Shown here: in pieces, positions 1 to 7,110 of the stretch
Layout: each line of letters opens with the position of its first letter
Position numbering within the stretch: the stretch's first letter is position 1
Source of the DNA: a bacterium
GTDB lineage: Bacteria; Actinomycetota; Actinomycetes; Actinomycetales; Actinomycetaceae
Reading direction: 5' to 3'
DNA length: 29,416 nucleotides
NCBI GenBank assembly: GCA_030544165.1
Contig: JAUNRP010000002.1
Span: 1 to 29,416 of the forward strand
The notes under the pieces: model-generated
Told to the model about the DNA's origin: nothing
The model's input: only the letters and a program-made list of their open reading frames with translations
Databases searched by the model: none
Translations under genes and position numbers: made by a program

Positions 1-268
1 CCACCTCCACCGAGTCCCCCAGGTCCACGCCCTCCCTTTGCCGGACCATCTTCTTCACCGGCAGCACGTATCCCCCGTCCCGCGGCAGCAAGGAGGTCTC
101 CCATTCGGTCCCCCCGATCCGCACCCGTACCGGAATGGCGCCCCACCCGTACGTCGCCGCGGCCGCCCTGTCCCCCACCTCATCGCTCGCCGCCTCTCCC
201 AGCGCGAGCCAGTAGAACGGGGCCGGCCCGCGCCACTCGAAGAGCTCGGCGGTGAAGGTGATCTCCAT
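1..268 (-). CDS. DUF1905-family protein, C-terminus cut off by window edge
   Basis: The minus strand reads openly from an ATG at 268 to the window edge, about 89 codons without a stop. The product starts MEITFTAELFEWRG, continues through PVRVRIGGTEWETSLLP and ends near GYVLPVKKMVRQREGVDLGD. This is the layout of the DUF1905 domain: a small beta-barrel with a central V-x-V-x-IGG-x-x-W strand followed by a G-x-Y-x-LPVKK segment. DUF1905 proteins are often fused to or paired with a YdeI/OmpD-associated domain, and the missing 3' part may hold one. No biochemical role is established. The gene is divergent from nrfH. The family call rests on recognised motifs; the function is unknown. Confidence 0.75.
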   Translation of the reverse strand, partial: MEITFTAELFEWRGPAPFYWLALGEAASDEVGDRAAAATYGWGAIPVRVRIGGTEWETSLLPRDGGYVLPVKKMVRQREGVDLGDSVEV

Positions 269-313
269 CCTCGAAAACTACCCAGCCCTCCCCTACAAAA
301 CCAGCACCACCCC

Positions 314-327
314 TCAACAGCAGTTGA
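314..327. promoter_or_regulatory. Inverted repeat TCAAC-N4-GTTGA in divergent spacer
   Basis: The 243-bp spacer between the divergent DUF1905 gene and nrfH contains a perfect 5+5 inverted repeat, TCAAC AGCA GTTGA. The spacing of two five-base arms around four bases is that of CRP/FNR-type sites, but the arms differ from the FNR consensus TTGAT/ATCAA. It lies 185 bp upstream of the nrfH start. It could be an operator for anaerobic control of the nrf operon or a chance palindrome. No convincing -35/-10 pair was found in the spacer. Confidence 0.25.
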
Positions 328-511
328 TCCAGATTTCTGTGGCCTAAGTCCCAAGTCACCCCCCAAACCCGACTTTCTCCCAAGAAAGCCGTTCGAAAGT
401 ACGCCTTTTCCCGTGCCCCGCACAGACCCCTTGGTTAGCCTCGAATGTGAGCACCAGAGGGGATGCTCAAGCGGCTGCAGTGCAGCTCGCAGACCCGGGA
501 GGAGGGCGAGC

Positions 512-985
512 GTGAAGATCTTCGGCAGGAAGTTCTCGGCGCGTACCCTGCTCACGGCTGCGGCGATCTGGGTGGGCGGTTCACTCCTCGGCGTCGGACT
601 CTTCACGTTCGGTTTCGCCAACGGGTGGGCCTACCTCGGAACGGATCCGGCCACCTGCGCCTCGTGCCACATCATGGAGGACTGGCACGAGTCCTGGCAG
701 CGTGGCTCCCACGCCAACAACGCCACCTGCAACGACTGCCACATGCCGCACTCGAACCTGGTCGAGAAGTACGCGGTCAAGGGAGTCCTCGGATTCCGCC
801 ACGCGTACGCGTTCACCACCGGTGACCACCCCGAGACCCTCGTGATCTCGGACCTGTCCCGGAAGTACATCGAGGACGCCTGCGTCTACTGCCATGGAGA
901 CATGGTGAGTGACGTCAACATGACCAGAACGTCAGGAGACCAGATCTCCTGCATCAGATGCCACGCAGATGTCGGACACCTGTAG
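512..985 (+). CDS. nrfH: NrfH, tetraheme cytochrome c quinol dehydrogenase subunit
   Basis: This NapC/NirT-family membrane cytochrome takes electrons from the quinol pool and passes them to NrfA. The GTG start at 512 has a strong ribosome site (GGGAGGAGGG) about 5 bases upstream and gives 157 residues, normal for NrfH. Residues 11-35 form the single N-terminal membrane anchor. Four haem motifs follow: CASCH (49-53), CNDCH (73-77), CVYCH (124-128) and CIRCH (147-151). The first reads CASCHIM, matching the CXXCHXM signature of NrfH, in which the methionine can ligate haem 1. The in-frame stretch upstream of 512 has no haem motif or usual signal and is best treated as noncoding. It is the first gene of the operon, 11 bases before nrfA. 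Confidence 0.93.
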   Translation: MKIFGRKFSARTLLTAAAIWVGGSLLGVGLFTFGFANGWAYLGTDPATCASCHIMEDWHESWQRGSHANNATCNDCHMPHSNLVEKYAVKGVLGFRHAYAFTTGDHPETLVISDLSRKYIEDACVYCHGDMVSDVNMTRTSGDQISCIRCHADVGHL

Positions 986-996
986 GTGAGGAAATC

Positions 997-2505
997 ATGA
1001 GTCAACCAGTCGAGAATCCCGGGACCACCACCCAGAGGGACGCAGCACCGAAGAAGCGGTCGCGCCTCCCCCTCGTGGCCGCCGCAGTGGCCTTGACCGC
1101 CTTCCTGACCTTCGGCATCACGGCGCTGCTCCTCAACATCCTGGACCGCCAGCAGGAGGCCGAGGTCCCCTACGCGCGGGTCGCCGAGGTGGACGTCACC
1201 ACCGTGGATCCCGCGGTGTGGGGCCAGAACTTCCCCGTCCAGTACGAGATGTTCAAGCGCACCTCCGAGATGGGCCCAACGGCGGGCCACGGCGGCTCCC
1301 AGCCCACGGACCACACCCCCACGGACACCGATCCGCGCACGGTGGTCTCCTCCTCCCGCCTCGAGGAGGACCCCCGCCTCGTGACCATGTGGGCCGGCTA
1401 CCCGTTCTCAGTGGACTACCGCCACGCCCGCGGGCATGAGTACATGCTCGAGGACCAGCTCTACACACTGCGCGTCCAGGAGTTCAACCAGCCCGGCACG
1501 TGCCTCAACTGCCACGCCTCCATGCCTGCCAGTTGGCACGAGATGGGCGACGGCGATCAGCGCGCCGGCTTCGATGCCATGAACGCCATGCCGTATGACG
1601 AGGCCGTCCAGCACTTCAACAACCCGATCTCCTGCATCGACTGCCACAACCCGGACACGATGGCCCTCCAGATCACCCGCCCCGCCTTCATTGACGGAAT
1701 CCGGGACCTGAAGGCCTCCGAGGGCATCGAGGACTACGACGTCAACCGTGACGCCACCGCCGCCGAGATGCGCAGCTTCGTCTGCGGCCAGTGCCACGTG
1801 GAGTACTACTTCGATGGCGAGGGCAAGACCCTCACCTTCCCGTGGTCCAACGGCATCAAGGTGGAGGAGATCCTCGGCTACTACCTGATGGACGGCCACG
1901 TGGACTTCACCCACGCCAACACGGAGACGCCGATCATCAAGGCCCAGCACCCCGAGTTCGACATCTGGACCCAGGGTGTCCACGCCTCCGCGGGCGTGAG
2001 CTGCGTGGACTGCCACATGCCGTACGAGCGTGAGGGCTCCTACAAGGTCTCCAACCACCAGATCCAGAGCCCGCTGCTCAACGTCAGCGCGTCCTGCGGC
2101 GTGTGCCACAACGATACCGAGGAGGCCCTCACGGACCGCGTCCTGAACATCCAGGACAACTTCATGCACACCCGTGACGCCACGATGGACTCCCTCATGG
2201 TGCTCATCGATGCGATCGAGGCCGCCCTCACCGACGGCACGGACGCGGCAGACGTCCAGCGCGCCCAGGAGTACCACCAGGCCGCCCAGTTCTACATCGA
2301 CTACGTCTACTCGGAGAACGGCTTCGGCTTCCACGCGGACCAGTACATGATGCGGATCCTCGCGGACGCCCAGTACTTCATCCTCCAGGGCCACCTCGCC
2401 CTCGGCGGTGAGGACGTGGGCACGGTCGAGCAGTTCCTGATCGACCAGGGCGTGACCCTCGATATGGAAGCCGTGGAGGCAGTGCGTGCCGACACGTTCG
2501 GGTAA
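997..2505 (+). CDS. nrfA: NrfA, pentaheme cytochrome c nitrite reductase (ammonia-forming)
   Basis: NrfA reduces nitrite to ammonium with six electrons on the outer face of the membrane. ATG at 997 follows GGTGAGG and gives 502 residues. Residues 24-47 are an N-terminal signal anchor. The five haem sites are CLNCH (169-173), CIDCH (213-217), CGQCH (263-267), CVDCH (336-340) and CGVCH (367-371). By alignment with known NrfA, R159 (in YTLR), Y270 (in CGQCHVEYYF) and H318 (in KAQHPEF) are the active-site Arg, Tyr and His. E269, Y270, K315 and Q317 match the calcium-site ligands. The catalytic haem 1 motif is CXXCH rather than the common CXXCK, so the proximal ligand should be histidine. Family assignment is secure; the residue mapping is from memory of the Wolinella and E. 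coli enzymes. Confidence 0.96.
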   Translation: MSQPVENPGTTTQRDAAPKKRSRLPLVAAAVALTAFLTFGITALLLNILDRQQEAEVPYARVAEVDVTTVDPAVWGQNFPVQYEMFKRTSEMGPTAGHGGSQPTDHTPTDTDPRTVVSSSRLEEDPRLVTMWAGYPFSVDYRHARGHEYMLEDQLYTLRVQEFNQPGTCLNCHASMPASWHEMGDGDQRAGFDAMNAMPYDEAVQHFNNPISCIDCHNPDTMALQITRPAFIDGIRDLKASEGIEDYDVNRDATAAEMRSFVCGQCHVEYYFDGEGKTLTFPWSNGIKVEEILGYYLMDGHVDFTHANTETPIIKAQHPEFDIWTQGVHASAGVSCVDCHMPYEREGSYKVSNHQIQSPLLNVSASCGVCHNDTEEALTDRVLNIQDNFMHTRDATMDSLMVLIDAIEAALTDGTDAADVQRAQEYHQAAQFYIDYVYSENGFGFHADQYMMRILADAQYFILQGHLALGGEDVGTVEQFLIDQGVTLDMEAVEAVRADTFG

Positions 2506-2510
2506 CCACC

Positions 2511-3443
2511 ATGACCGAGGAGCCCACACCGGGAGCGCCACCGAGCGTCCGGGAGTTGCTCGGCCTTCCCCCGGACGCTGACGAATCACAGGTCGCCGCC
2601 GCACGCGCACGCCTGCTGTCCCTCCTGGACGCGGCGGAACGTGAGGCCGCCGACGACGCCCCTTCCGCTGGTCCCACCCCCTCCCCTACCCCGGGGCCGG
2701 GTGGGGGGACGACGGCGGGCGGCGGCGCCGTCGTCGAGGAAGATCCACTCGCCGAGATTGGCGAGGAGGACGAGCCGCTGCGCGCACACGCCACCGAGCA
2801 CCGGGCACCGCGGGCCGGCACCAGGGCGGCCGCCCGACGCAACGCACGGCGCTGGGCCCCGCTGGTGACGATCGCGGCTGTCCTCGGCATCGCGTTCGCG
2901 ATCCAGCAGGTCAACGCCCCCGAGCCCCCGGAGGAGCCCGCGGCCGCGCTCGCCGAGCAGCAGCCCACCCAGGACTCGCCCGGGCCGGTGGCGAGCCCGC
3001 CCCCGGTGGTGGTGCGGGTGGACCAGGCGGCCGTGGCCGAGCAGGAGGCACTCCTCGAAGAGGATCCGGACAACCCGGAGGTGCTCCGTGCGCTCGCCGA
3101 TCTCCACTTCGACGGCAACGACTTCGAGGGCGCGGTCGAGTGGGGCGAGCAACTCGTGGAGGTCTCCCCCGAGGACGCGGAGGCGTACCTGATGCTGGGC
3201 GTGGCCAACTTCAACCTCGCCGAGCTCGATGGGGCCCGGACGGCGTGGGAGCGCGCGGTGGAGATCGATCCGGAGAACGCCACGGCGTACTACAACCTGG
3301 GATTCCTCTACTGGTCCGAGCAGCCGCCGGACATCGAGGCGGCGCAGGCGGCCTGGGAGAGGGTTCTCGAGATCGCCCCTGACTCCGAGATGGCCGCGAA
3401 CGTGGGACCGCACCTCGGTGCGCTCCAGAACAGGGGGTCGTGA
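2511..3443 (+). CDS. Membrane-anchored TPR protein of the nrf/cytochrome c maturation operon
   Basis: The 310-residue product has three parts. Residues 12-45 are helical and resemble the start of a J-type helix pair (VRELLGLPPDADESQVAAA) but lack an HPD motif. A Pro/Gly-rich acidic linker leads to one membrane helix at about 114-133. Residues 178-300 outside the membrane hold about three TPR units (for example NPEVLRALADLHFDGNDFEGA and ATAYYNLGFLYW). TPR proteins such as NrfG and CcmI/CycH present apocytochromes to the haem lyase, so an apo-NrfA/NrfH chaperone role is a reasonable inference from position. Start is ATG 2511, six bases after the nrfA stop, with no clear ribosome site, suggesting translational coupling. 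It overlaps resB by the TGATG junction. Confidence 0.8.
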   Translation: MTEEPTPGAPPSVRELLGLPPDADESQVAAARARLLSLLDAAEREAADDAPSAGPTPSPTPGPGGGTTAGGGAVVEEDPLAEIGEEDEPLRAHATEHRAPRAGTRAAARRNARRWAPLVTIAAVLGIAFAIQQVNAPEPPEEPAAALAEQQPTQDSPGPVASPPPVVVRVDQAAVAEQEALLEEDPDNPEVLRALADLHFDGNDFEGAVEWGEQLVEVSPEDAEAYLMLGVANFNLAELDGARTAWERAVEIDPENATAYYNLGFLYWSEQPPDIEAAQAAWERVLEIAPDSEMAANVGPHLGALQNRGS

Positions 3444-4906
3444 TGGCCGTGGACGTCCTCGAGCGCACGCCCACTCCCCCGCCGGATCCGGCGCCGGGGC
3501 GCTCCATGCTGGCCGAGCTCCCGCTCGCGGCCTACCGCTTCCTGCACTCCAAGGTGACCGGGCTCGTCATCATCCTGGTGATGGCGTTCCTGGCCCTGCT
3601 GGGAACGATGATCGCGCAGATCCCCGCGGGCGTGCGCCAGGAGCCGGAACGCTACGGTGAGTGGCTCGCGCAGGCCCGGGAGCGCTACGGCGGACTGACG
3701 GACATCCTGCACGGACTCGGGATGTTCAACATCTACTCCTCCGTGTGGTTCATCGCGATCGCCCTCCTCCTGACGCTCAGCATCATCGCGTGCACCACGC
3801 ACAGGCTCCCCCAGCTCTGGAAGCGGGCCACCCGGCCCAACGTCCGGGTCTCGGAGGGCTTCTTCCGCCACGCGGCCGTGTACGGATCCACCCAGGTGGA
3901 CGGTGACACGGAGGCCGCCTACGCCGCGGCGGTGGAGGCCGTGAAGGCCAAGGGCTACCGCGTGGTGGACGACGAGGGCGCCACCCACACGTCCATGTAC
4001 GCGGACCGCTTCCGCTGGGGTCCGTTCGGAACCGCTGCCGCCCACTCGGCGTTCGTGGTCATCATCATCGGCATGCTGGTGACCTCGCTGGCCGGGATCG
4101 AACGCTACATGCCCATCACCGTGGGCGGGACCGCAGAGGTGGGTGAGGGAACAGACCTCAGCGTGGAGGTGGTGGGCTTCGCGGACACGTACAACCCGGA
4201 TGGCAGCCCCAAGGACTACGTCAGCCACCTCATGCTCCGTGACGCGGGCCAGGTGGTGGCCGATCAGGAGATCCGGGTCAACACTCCCCTGCGCTACCAG
4301 GGCGCCCGCTTCCACCAGACGCACTTCGGCGCGGCGGTGGAGGTCACCATCACGGACGCCTCCGGCGCCACCGTGTGGAGCCAGGGAATCCCGCTCGAGT
4401 TCACCAGCACCAACGGCCAGTACGCCGTGGGCATCATCGAGATCCCCGAGCGCGGCATCGAGGTCCGCGCCTACACGCCCGCCTCCGGCCGCACCGACGG
4501 CTCCATGGCGCCCGGCGAGATGACCCTCGTGGTCTTCCCCCTCGGAACCTCCGAGCCGATCCTCGAGGAGCTCCTGCTCCCGGGCCAGAACGCCTCCCTG
4601 GACGGGCTCACCTACACCTTCGTCCGCGAGTCCAAGTACACCGGCCTGACCTACGCCACCGATCCCGGCGTCCCGTGGATCTGGGTGGGCTCAGCGCTCC
4701 TCATGGCGGGCATGACGAGCACGTTCGGCTTCCGCCACCGACGCCTGTGGCTGCGCATCACCCCGGACGAGGCGGGGAGCCTCGTGCGGATTGCGGCCGT
4801 GGACAGGCTTGATCCGATCCAGGAACGGAACTTCCGCTCACTTCTGGATACCATCGGCGAAACGAGGGAGTTCGCCCTGAAGAGAACGGAGACGGACCGT
4901 GCTTGA
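3443..4906 (+). CDS. resB: ResB/Ccs1, System II cytochrome c biogenesis membrane protein
   Basis: ResB works with CcsA to move haem across the membrane and attach it to CXXCH motifs of apocytochromes. The 487-residue protein has the family layout: two early membrane helices (KVTGLVIILVMAFLALLG; VWFIAIALLLTLSIIACTT), a third (AAHSAFVVIIIGMLVTSL), a large extracytoplasmic domain of roughly 220 residues, and a last helix (WIWVGSALLMAGM) near the C-terminus. The conserved NTPLRYQGARFHQTHFG region is typical of ResB. ATG 3443 overlaps the upstream stop; GTG 3440 in the same frame is an alternative. GGGGG lies about 6 bases upstream. It overlaps ccsA by eight bases. Confidence 0.92.
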   Translation: MAVDVLERTPTPPPDPAPGRSMLAELPLAAYRFLHSKVTGLVIILVMAFLALLGTMIAQIPAGVRQEPERYGEWLAQARERYGGLTDILHGLGMFNIYSSVWFIAIALLLTLSIIACTTHRLPQLWKRATRPNVRVSEGFFRHAAVYGSTQVDGDTEAAYAAAVEAVKAKGYRVVDDEGATHTSMYADRFRWGPFGTAAAHSAFVVIIIGMLVTSLAGIERYMPITVGGTAEVGEGTDLSVEVVGFADTYNPDGSPKDYVSHLMLRDAGQVVADQEIRVNTPLRYQGARFHQTHFGAAVEVTITDASGATVWSQGIPLEFTSTNGQYAVGIIEIPERGIEVRAYTPASGRTDGSMAPGEMTLVVFPLGTSEPILEELLLPGQNASLDGLTYTFVRESKYTGLTYATDPGVPWIWVGSALLMAGMTSTFGFRHRRLWLRITPDEAGSLVRIAAVDRLDPIQERNFRSLLDTIGETREFALKRTETDRA

Positions 4907-5846
4907 ATCCGCCAAGTTCCTCCTGGCCGGAGCGCTCGCGCTCCTGATCATCTCCTGGCTGTCCAACCTGTGGGCCCTGAACTCCACCAAGCGCGTGGCC
5001 GCGCGGGAGGCGCAGAGGGTGACCGCTGGGGTGGGGGCAGGTGGCGCGGGCTCGTCCCCCGTCTCCGGCTCACCCTCGTCCTCCGGGTCCCCGACGACGC
5101 CCGGAACCACCCACGCGGAGCTGGCCGCCACCGGGGACACGCCCGCGCACAGGGTGGCCACGTGGACCGCCATCATCGCCCTCGTGCTCATCACGGCCTA
5201 CGTGATCCTGCGCGCCACCATCACCGGGCACGGGCCGTTCTCCAACCAGCACGAGTTCGCCATGGCGTTCGTGTGGTCGATCCTGGCGCTCTACCTCTAC
5301 TTCGAGTGGCGCCACCAGATGCGCGCGCTCTCGCTCGTGGCGATCGGAGTGGCCGCCGGCCTCCTGCTGTACGGCATGAACCTGGACACCTCGGTGCGCC
5401 CGCTCATGCCGGCGCTGCAGAACAACCTGCTGCTCTCCCTCCACGTGGGAACCGCGATGCTCTCCTACGGTGCCTTCTGCATCGCGTTCGCTGCCGCAGT
5501 GCTCTACCTGCTGCGCCCCCACATCCGGTGGAAGGCGATCCCGAGTGCGGACGCTCTCGATGAGGTCTCCTACCGCGCCGCGGTGATCGCCTACCCGATC
5601 CTCACCGCCATGATCATCCTCGGCGCCATCTGGGCGGAGACCGCCTGGGGCCGCTACTGGGGCTGGGACCCCAAGGAGACGGCAGCGCTGGTCACCTGGC
5701 TCGTGTGGTCCGGCTACCTCCACGCCCGCGTCTCGCGCGGCTGGAGGGGAACCAAGACGGCGTGGCTCGTGGTGATCGGATTCGCCACGGTGCTCTTCGC
5801 CTACTTCGGGAACCACTTCTTCGGCGGCCTGCACTCCTATGCGTAG
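4899..5846 (+). CDS. ccsA: CcsA, haem-handling partner of ResB
   Basis: CcsA carries the tryptophan-rich WWD-type haem-binding segment of System II. Here it reads WGRYWGWDPKE at about residues 249-259, between several membrane helices. Conserved histidines lie in NQHEFAMAF, LHVGTAMLSYG and GNHFFGGLHSY. The 315-residue length is normal. Start is GTG 4899, inside the end of resB, with GGAG upstream. An unusual Ser/Gly/Pro-rich loop (SSPVSGSPSSSGSPTTPG) sits between the first and second helices. Together with ResB it should form the CcsBA haem lyase needed for the nine haem sites of NrfH and NrfA. Confidence 0.94.
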   Translation: MLESAKFLLAGALALLIISWLSNLWALNSTKRVAAREAQRVTAGVGAGGAGSSPVSGSPSSSGSPTTPGTTHAELAATGDTPAHRVATWTAIIALVLITAYVILRATITGHGPFSNQHEFAMAFVWSILALYLYFEWRHQMRALSLVAIGVAAGLLLYGMNLDTSVRPLMPALQNNLLLSLHVGTAMLSYGAFCIAFAAAVLYLLRPHIRWKAIPSADALDEVSYRAAVIAYPILTAMIILGAIWAETAWGRYWGWDPKETAALVTWLVWSGYLHARVSRGWRGTKTAWLVVIGFATVLFAYFGNHFFGGLHSYA

Positions 5847-6393
5847 GTCGGTCATCCTCCAGGGCGCGGGCGTGCTCGCGCTCCTGGCGGCGATCGTGGG
5901 GATCTTCCTGGTGCTCAACCCGCCCGCAGGGGGCTCGTCCAGCTCGGTGACCCTCGATCAGCCGGTGGGCGAACTCCCCGTGATCGGTGAGCCCGCTCCC
6001 CTGTTCAGCGCCACCACGCTGGACGGGGAGGAGGTGCGGCTCGCGGACTACCAGGGCACCCCCGTCTGGCTGATCGTGAACGCCACCTGGTGCACCTCGT
6101 GCCGCGCGGAGATCCCGGACATCCAGCGCATCGCGGACTCCGAGCGAGGCGAGGATATCCAGATCCTCTCGGTGTACCTCGGCGAGGGCGAGGAGATCGT
6201 CTCGGAGTTCAACGAGCGCCTCGGTATCACCTACACCTCGGTCCCGGACCCGGCGAACGGCATCTCGGCCGCCTACGCCGTGCCGGCGATCCCGGTGCAC
6301 TACTTCATCGATGCCGAGGGCGTCACGCGCTCGATCGAGATCGGTTCCATCAGCCACTCGCAGATGGAGGCGGAGCTGGACGCGATCTCCTAG
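5839..6393 (+). CDS. ResA/TlpA-like membrane-anchored thioredoxin
   Basis: The protein (184 residues) has an N-terminal membrane anchor (about 6-26) and a TlpA/ResA-type thioredoxin domain. The redox motif is WCTSC, with Cys85 and Cys88. The cis-proline loop is in VPAIPVHYFID. ResA reduces the disulfide of apocytochrome CXXCH motifs so that haem can be attached, and its position as last gene of the operon fits that role. The start overlaps the end of ccsA by eight bases. No CcdA/DsbD electron donor is encoded in the window, so reducing power must come from a gene elsewhere. Confidence 0.9.
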   Translation: MRRSVILQGAGVLALLAAIVGIFLVLNPPAGGSSSSVTLDQPVGELPVIGEPAPLFSATTLDGEEVRLADYQGTPVWLIVNATWCTSCRAEIPDIQRIADSERGEDIQILSVYLGEGEEIVSEFNERLGITYTSVPDPANGISAAYAVPAIPVHYFIDAEGVTRSIEIGSISHSQMEAELDAIS

Positions 6394-6472
6394 GCAGCTC
6401 GGCGGTCACCCTCCCTCCCCGGGCACCAGCGCGCAGTAAAATCGGTTACACCGTCACAAGGAGGAACGTGCA

Positions 6473-6523
6473 ATGCGCAGCGTGCTCGTCACCGGAGTTG
6501 ACCTCAGCTGCTCCCCGGCATGA
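6473..6523 (+). pseudogene. 16-codon reading frame with strong RBS, possible fabG 5' remnant
   Basis: An ideal ribosome site AAGGAGG (6458-6464) lies 8 bases before ATG 6473, and a -10-like TAAAAT is at 6437-6442. The frame encodes MRSVLVTGVDLSCSPA and then stops. MRSVLVTG is how actinobacterial FabG-type short-chain dehydrogenases begin (usually continuing GGNRGIG), so this looks like the first eight codons of such a gene joined to unrelated DNA. The stop overlaps the ATG of the next gene as ATGA, so the frame might now act as a leader that couples translation. The fabG origin is an inference from only eight residues. Confidence 0.4.
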
Positions 6524-6996
6524 GCCATCAGCACGAACGATTTCGCTACGCCCCGCAGCACGGAGGATCAGGGCATAGCGGAGATCTTGCGAGGTCCCCT
6601 TTCGATATCTCCGGGCTCAGCGTGACGGAGACCGTCGCCGTCTGCGATGTGGACAGGACACCGACCGCCAACGTCCGCCCGAACGTCAGCGTCAAGATCA
6701 CTCAGTGCGTCCGGCTTTCAGACGGATCAATGATCAGTCTCGACATGGACAGGGGCTTCACCACCGTTTGGCACGGCCCCGGCGCCCCCTCGTGGAAACG
6801 GTCGGCGGAGGGACTGATTCTCGAAGTCCTCGACTTGGTGCAGGTAGACGATGCTGAGAACCCCGGAGCCCACCCATGGGACGACCTCGCCGAATCCGCC
6901 CGCAGCCGCGGAATCGATGTCGACGGTCCAACGCTGCGAGAGCTGCCGTACCACGTCCTGCTGACCGATGAGGTCATCTCTCTGTTTAAGCTCTGA
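6520..6996 (+). CDS. Hypothetical protein, no family recognised
   Basis: The 158-residue product is acidic toward its C-terminus and has no signal peptide, membrane helix or familiar motif. The stretch from VSVKITQCVRLSDGSMISLD to the end looks like a folded domain, while the first 40 residues are His/Gly/Arg-rich and may not be translated. ATG 6520 overlaps the stop of the short upstream frame and has no ribosome site of its own, so translation would depend on coupling; an internal start such as ATG 6730 is possible. The sequence is somewhat less GC-rich in wobble positions than its neighbours, which suggests acquisition. Function unknown. Confidence 0.5.
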   Translation: MSHQHERFRYAPQHGGSGHSGDLARSPFDISGLSVTETVAVCDVDRTPTANVRPNVSVKITQCVRLSDGSMISLDMDRGFTTVWHGPGAPSWKRSAEGLILEVLDLVQVDDAENPGAHPWDDLAESARSRGIDVDGPTLRELPYHVLLTDEVISLFKL

Positions 6997-7015
6997 ACCC
7001 CTTGTTAGCGCTCCT

Positions 7016-7047
7016 GCAACCAGTGGGACGCTCGTCGCAGTGGTTGC
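7016..7047. terminator. Inverted repeat between convergent genes, possible bidirectional terminator
   Basis: GCAACCA (7016-7022) pairs with TGGTTGC (7041-7047), and an inner GACG-CT-CGTC stem (7027-7036) can stack within. The hairpin lies between the stop of the plus-strand gene at 6996 and the stop of the minus-strand gene at 7111, the place for a shared terminator. There is no real T-run on either side, so intrinsic termination would be weak. Confidence 0.4.
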
Positions 7048-7110
7048 TTCAGCCACACGTGCGCGGAAGTCATGCCTACTGGCGGAACCTTCTAGTCGGG
7101 AATCGCAGGG

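Noticed and set aside
38..511. An N-terminal extension of NrfH upstream of GTG 512
   Set aside because: The extension is Pro/Arg-rich, overlaps the divergent DUF1905 gene, and would bury the membrane anchor; the GTG has a strong ribosome site and gives the normal family length.
1408..2610. A 400-codon open frame on the minus strand across nrfA
   Set aside because: nrfA on the plus strand has five haem motifs and conserved active-site residues; the opposite frame is Val/His/Asp-rich low complexity.
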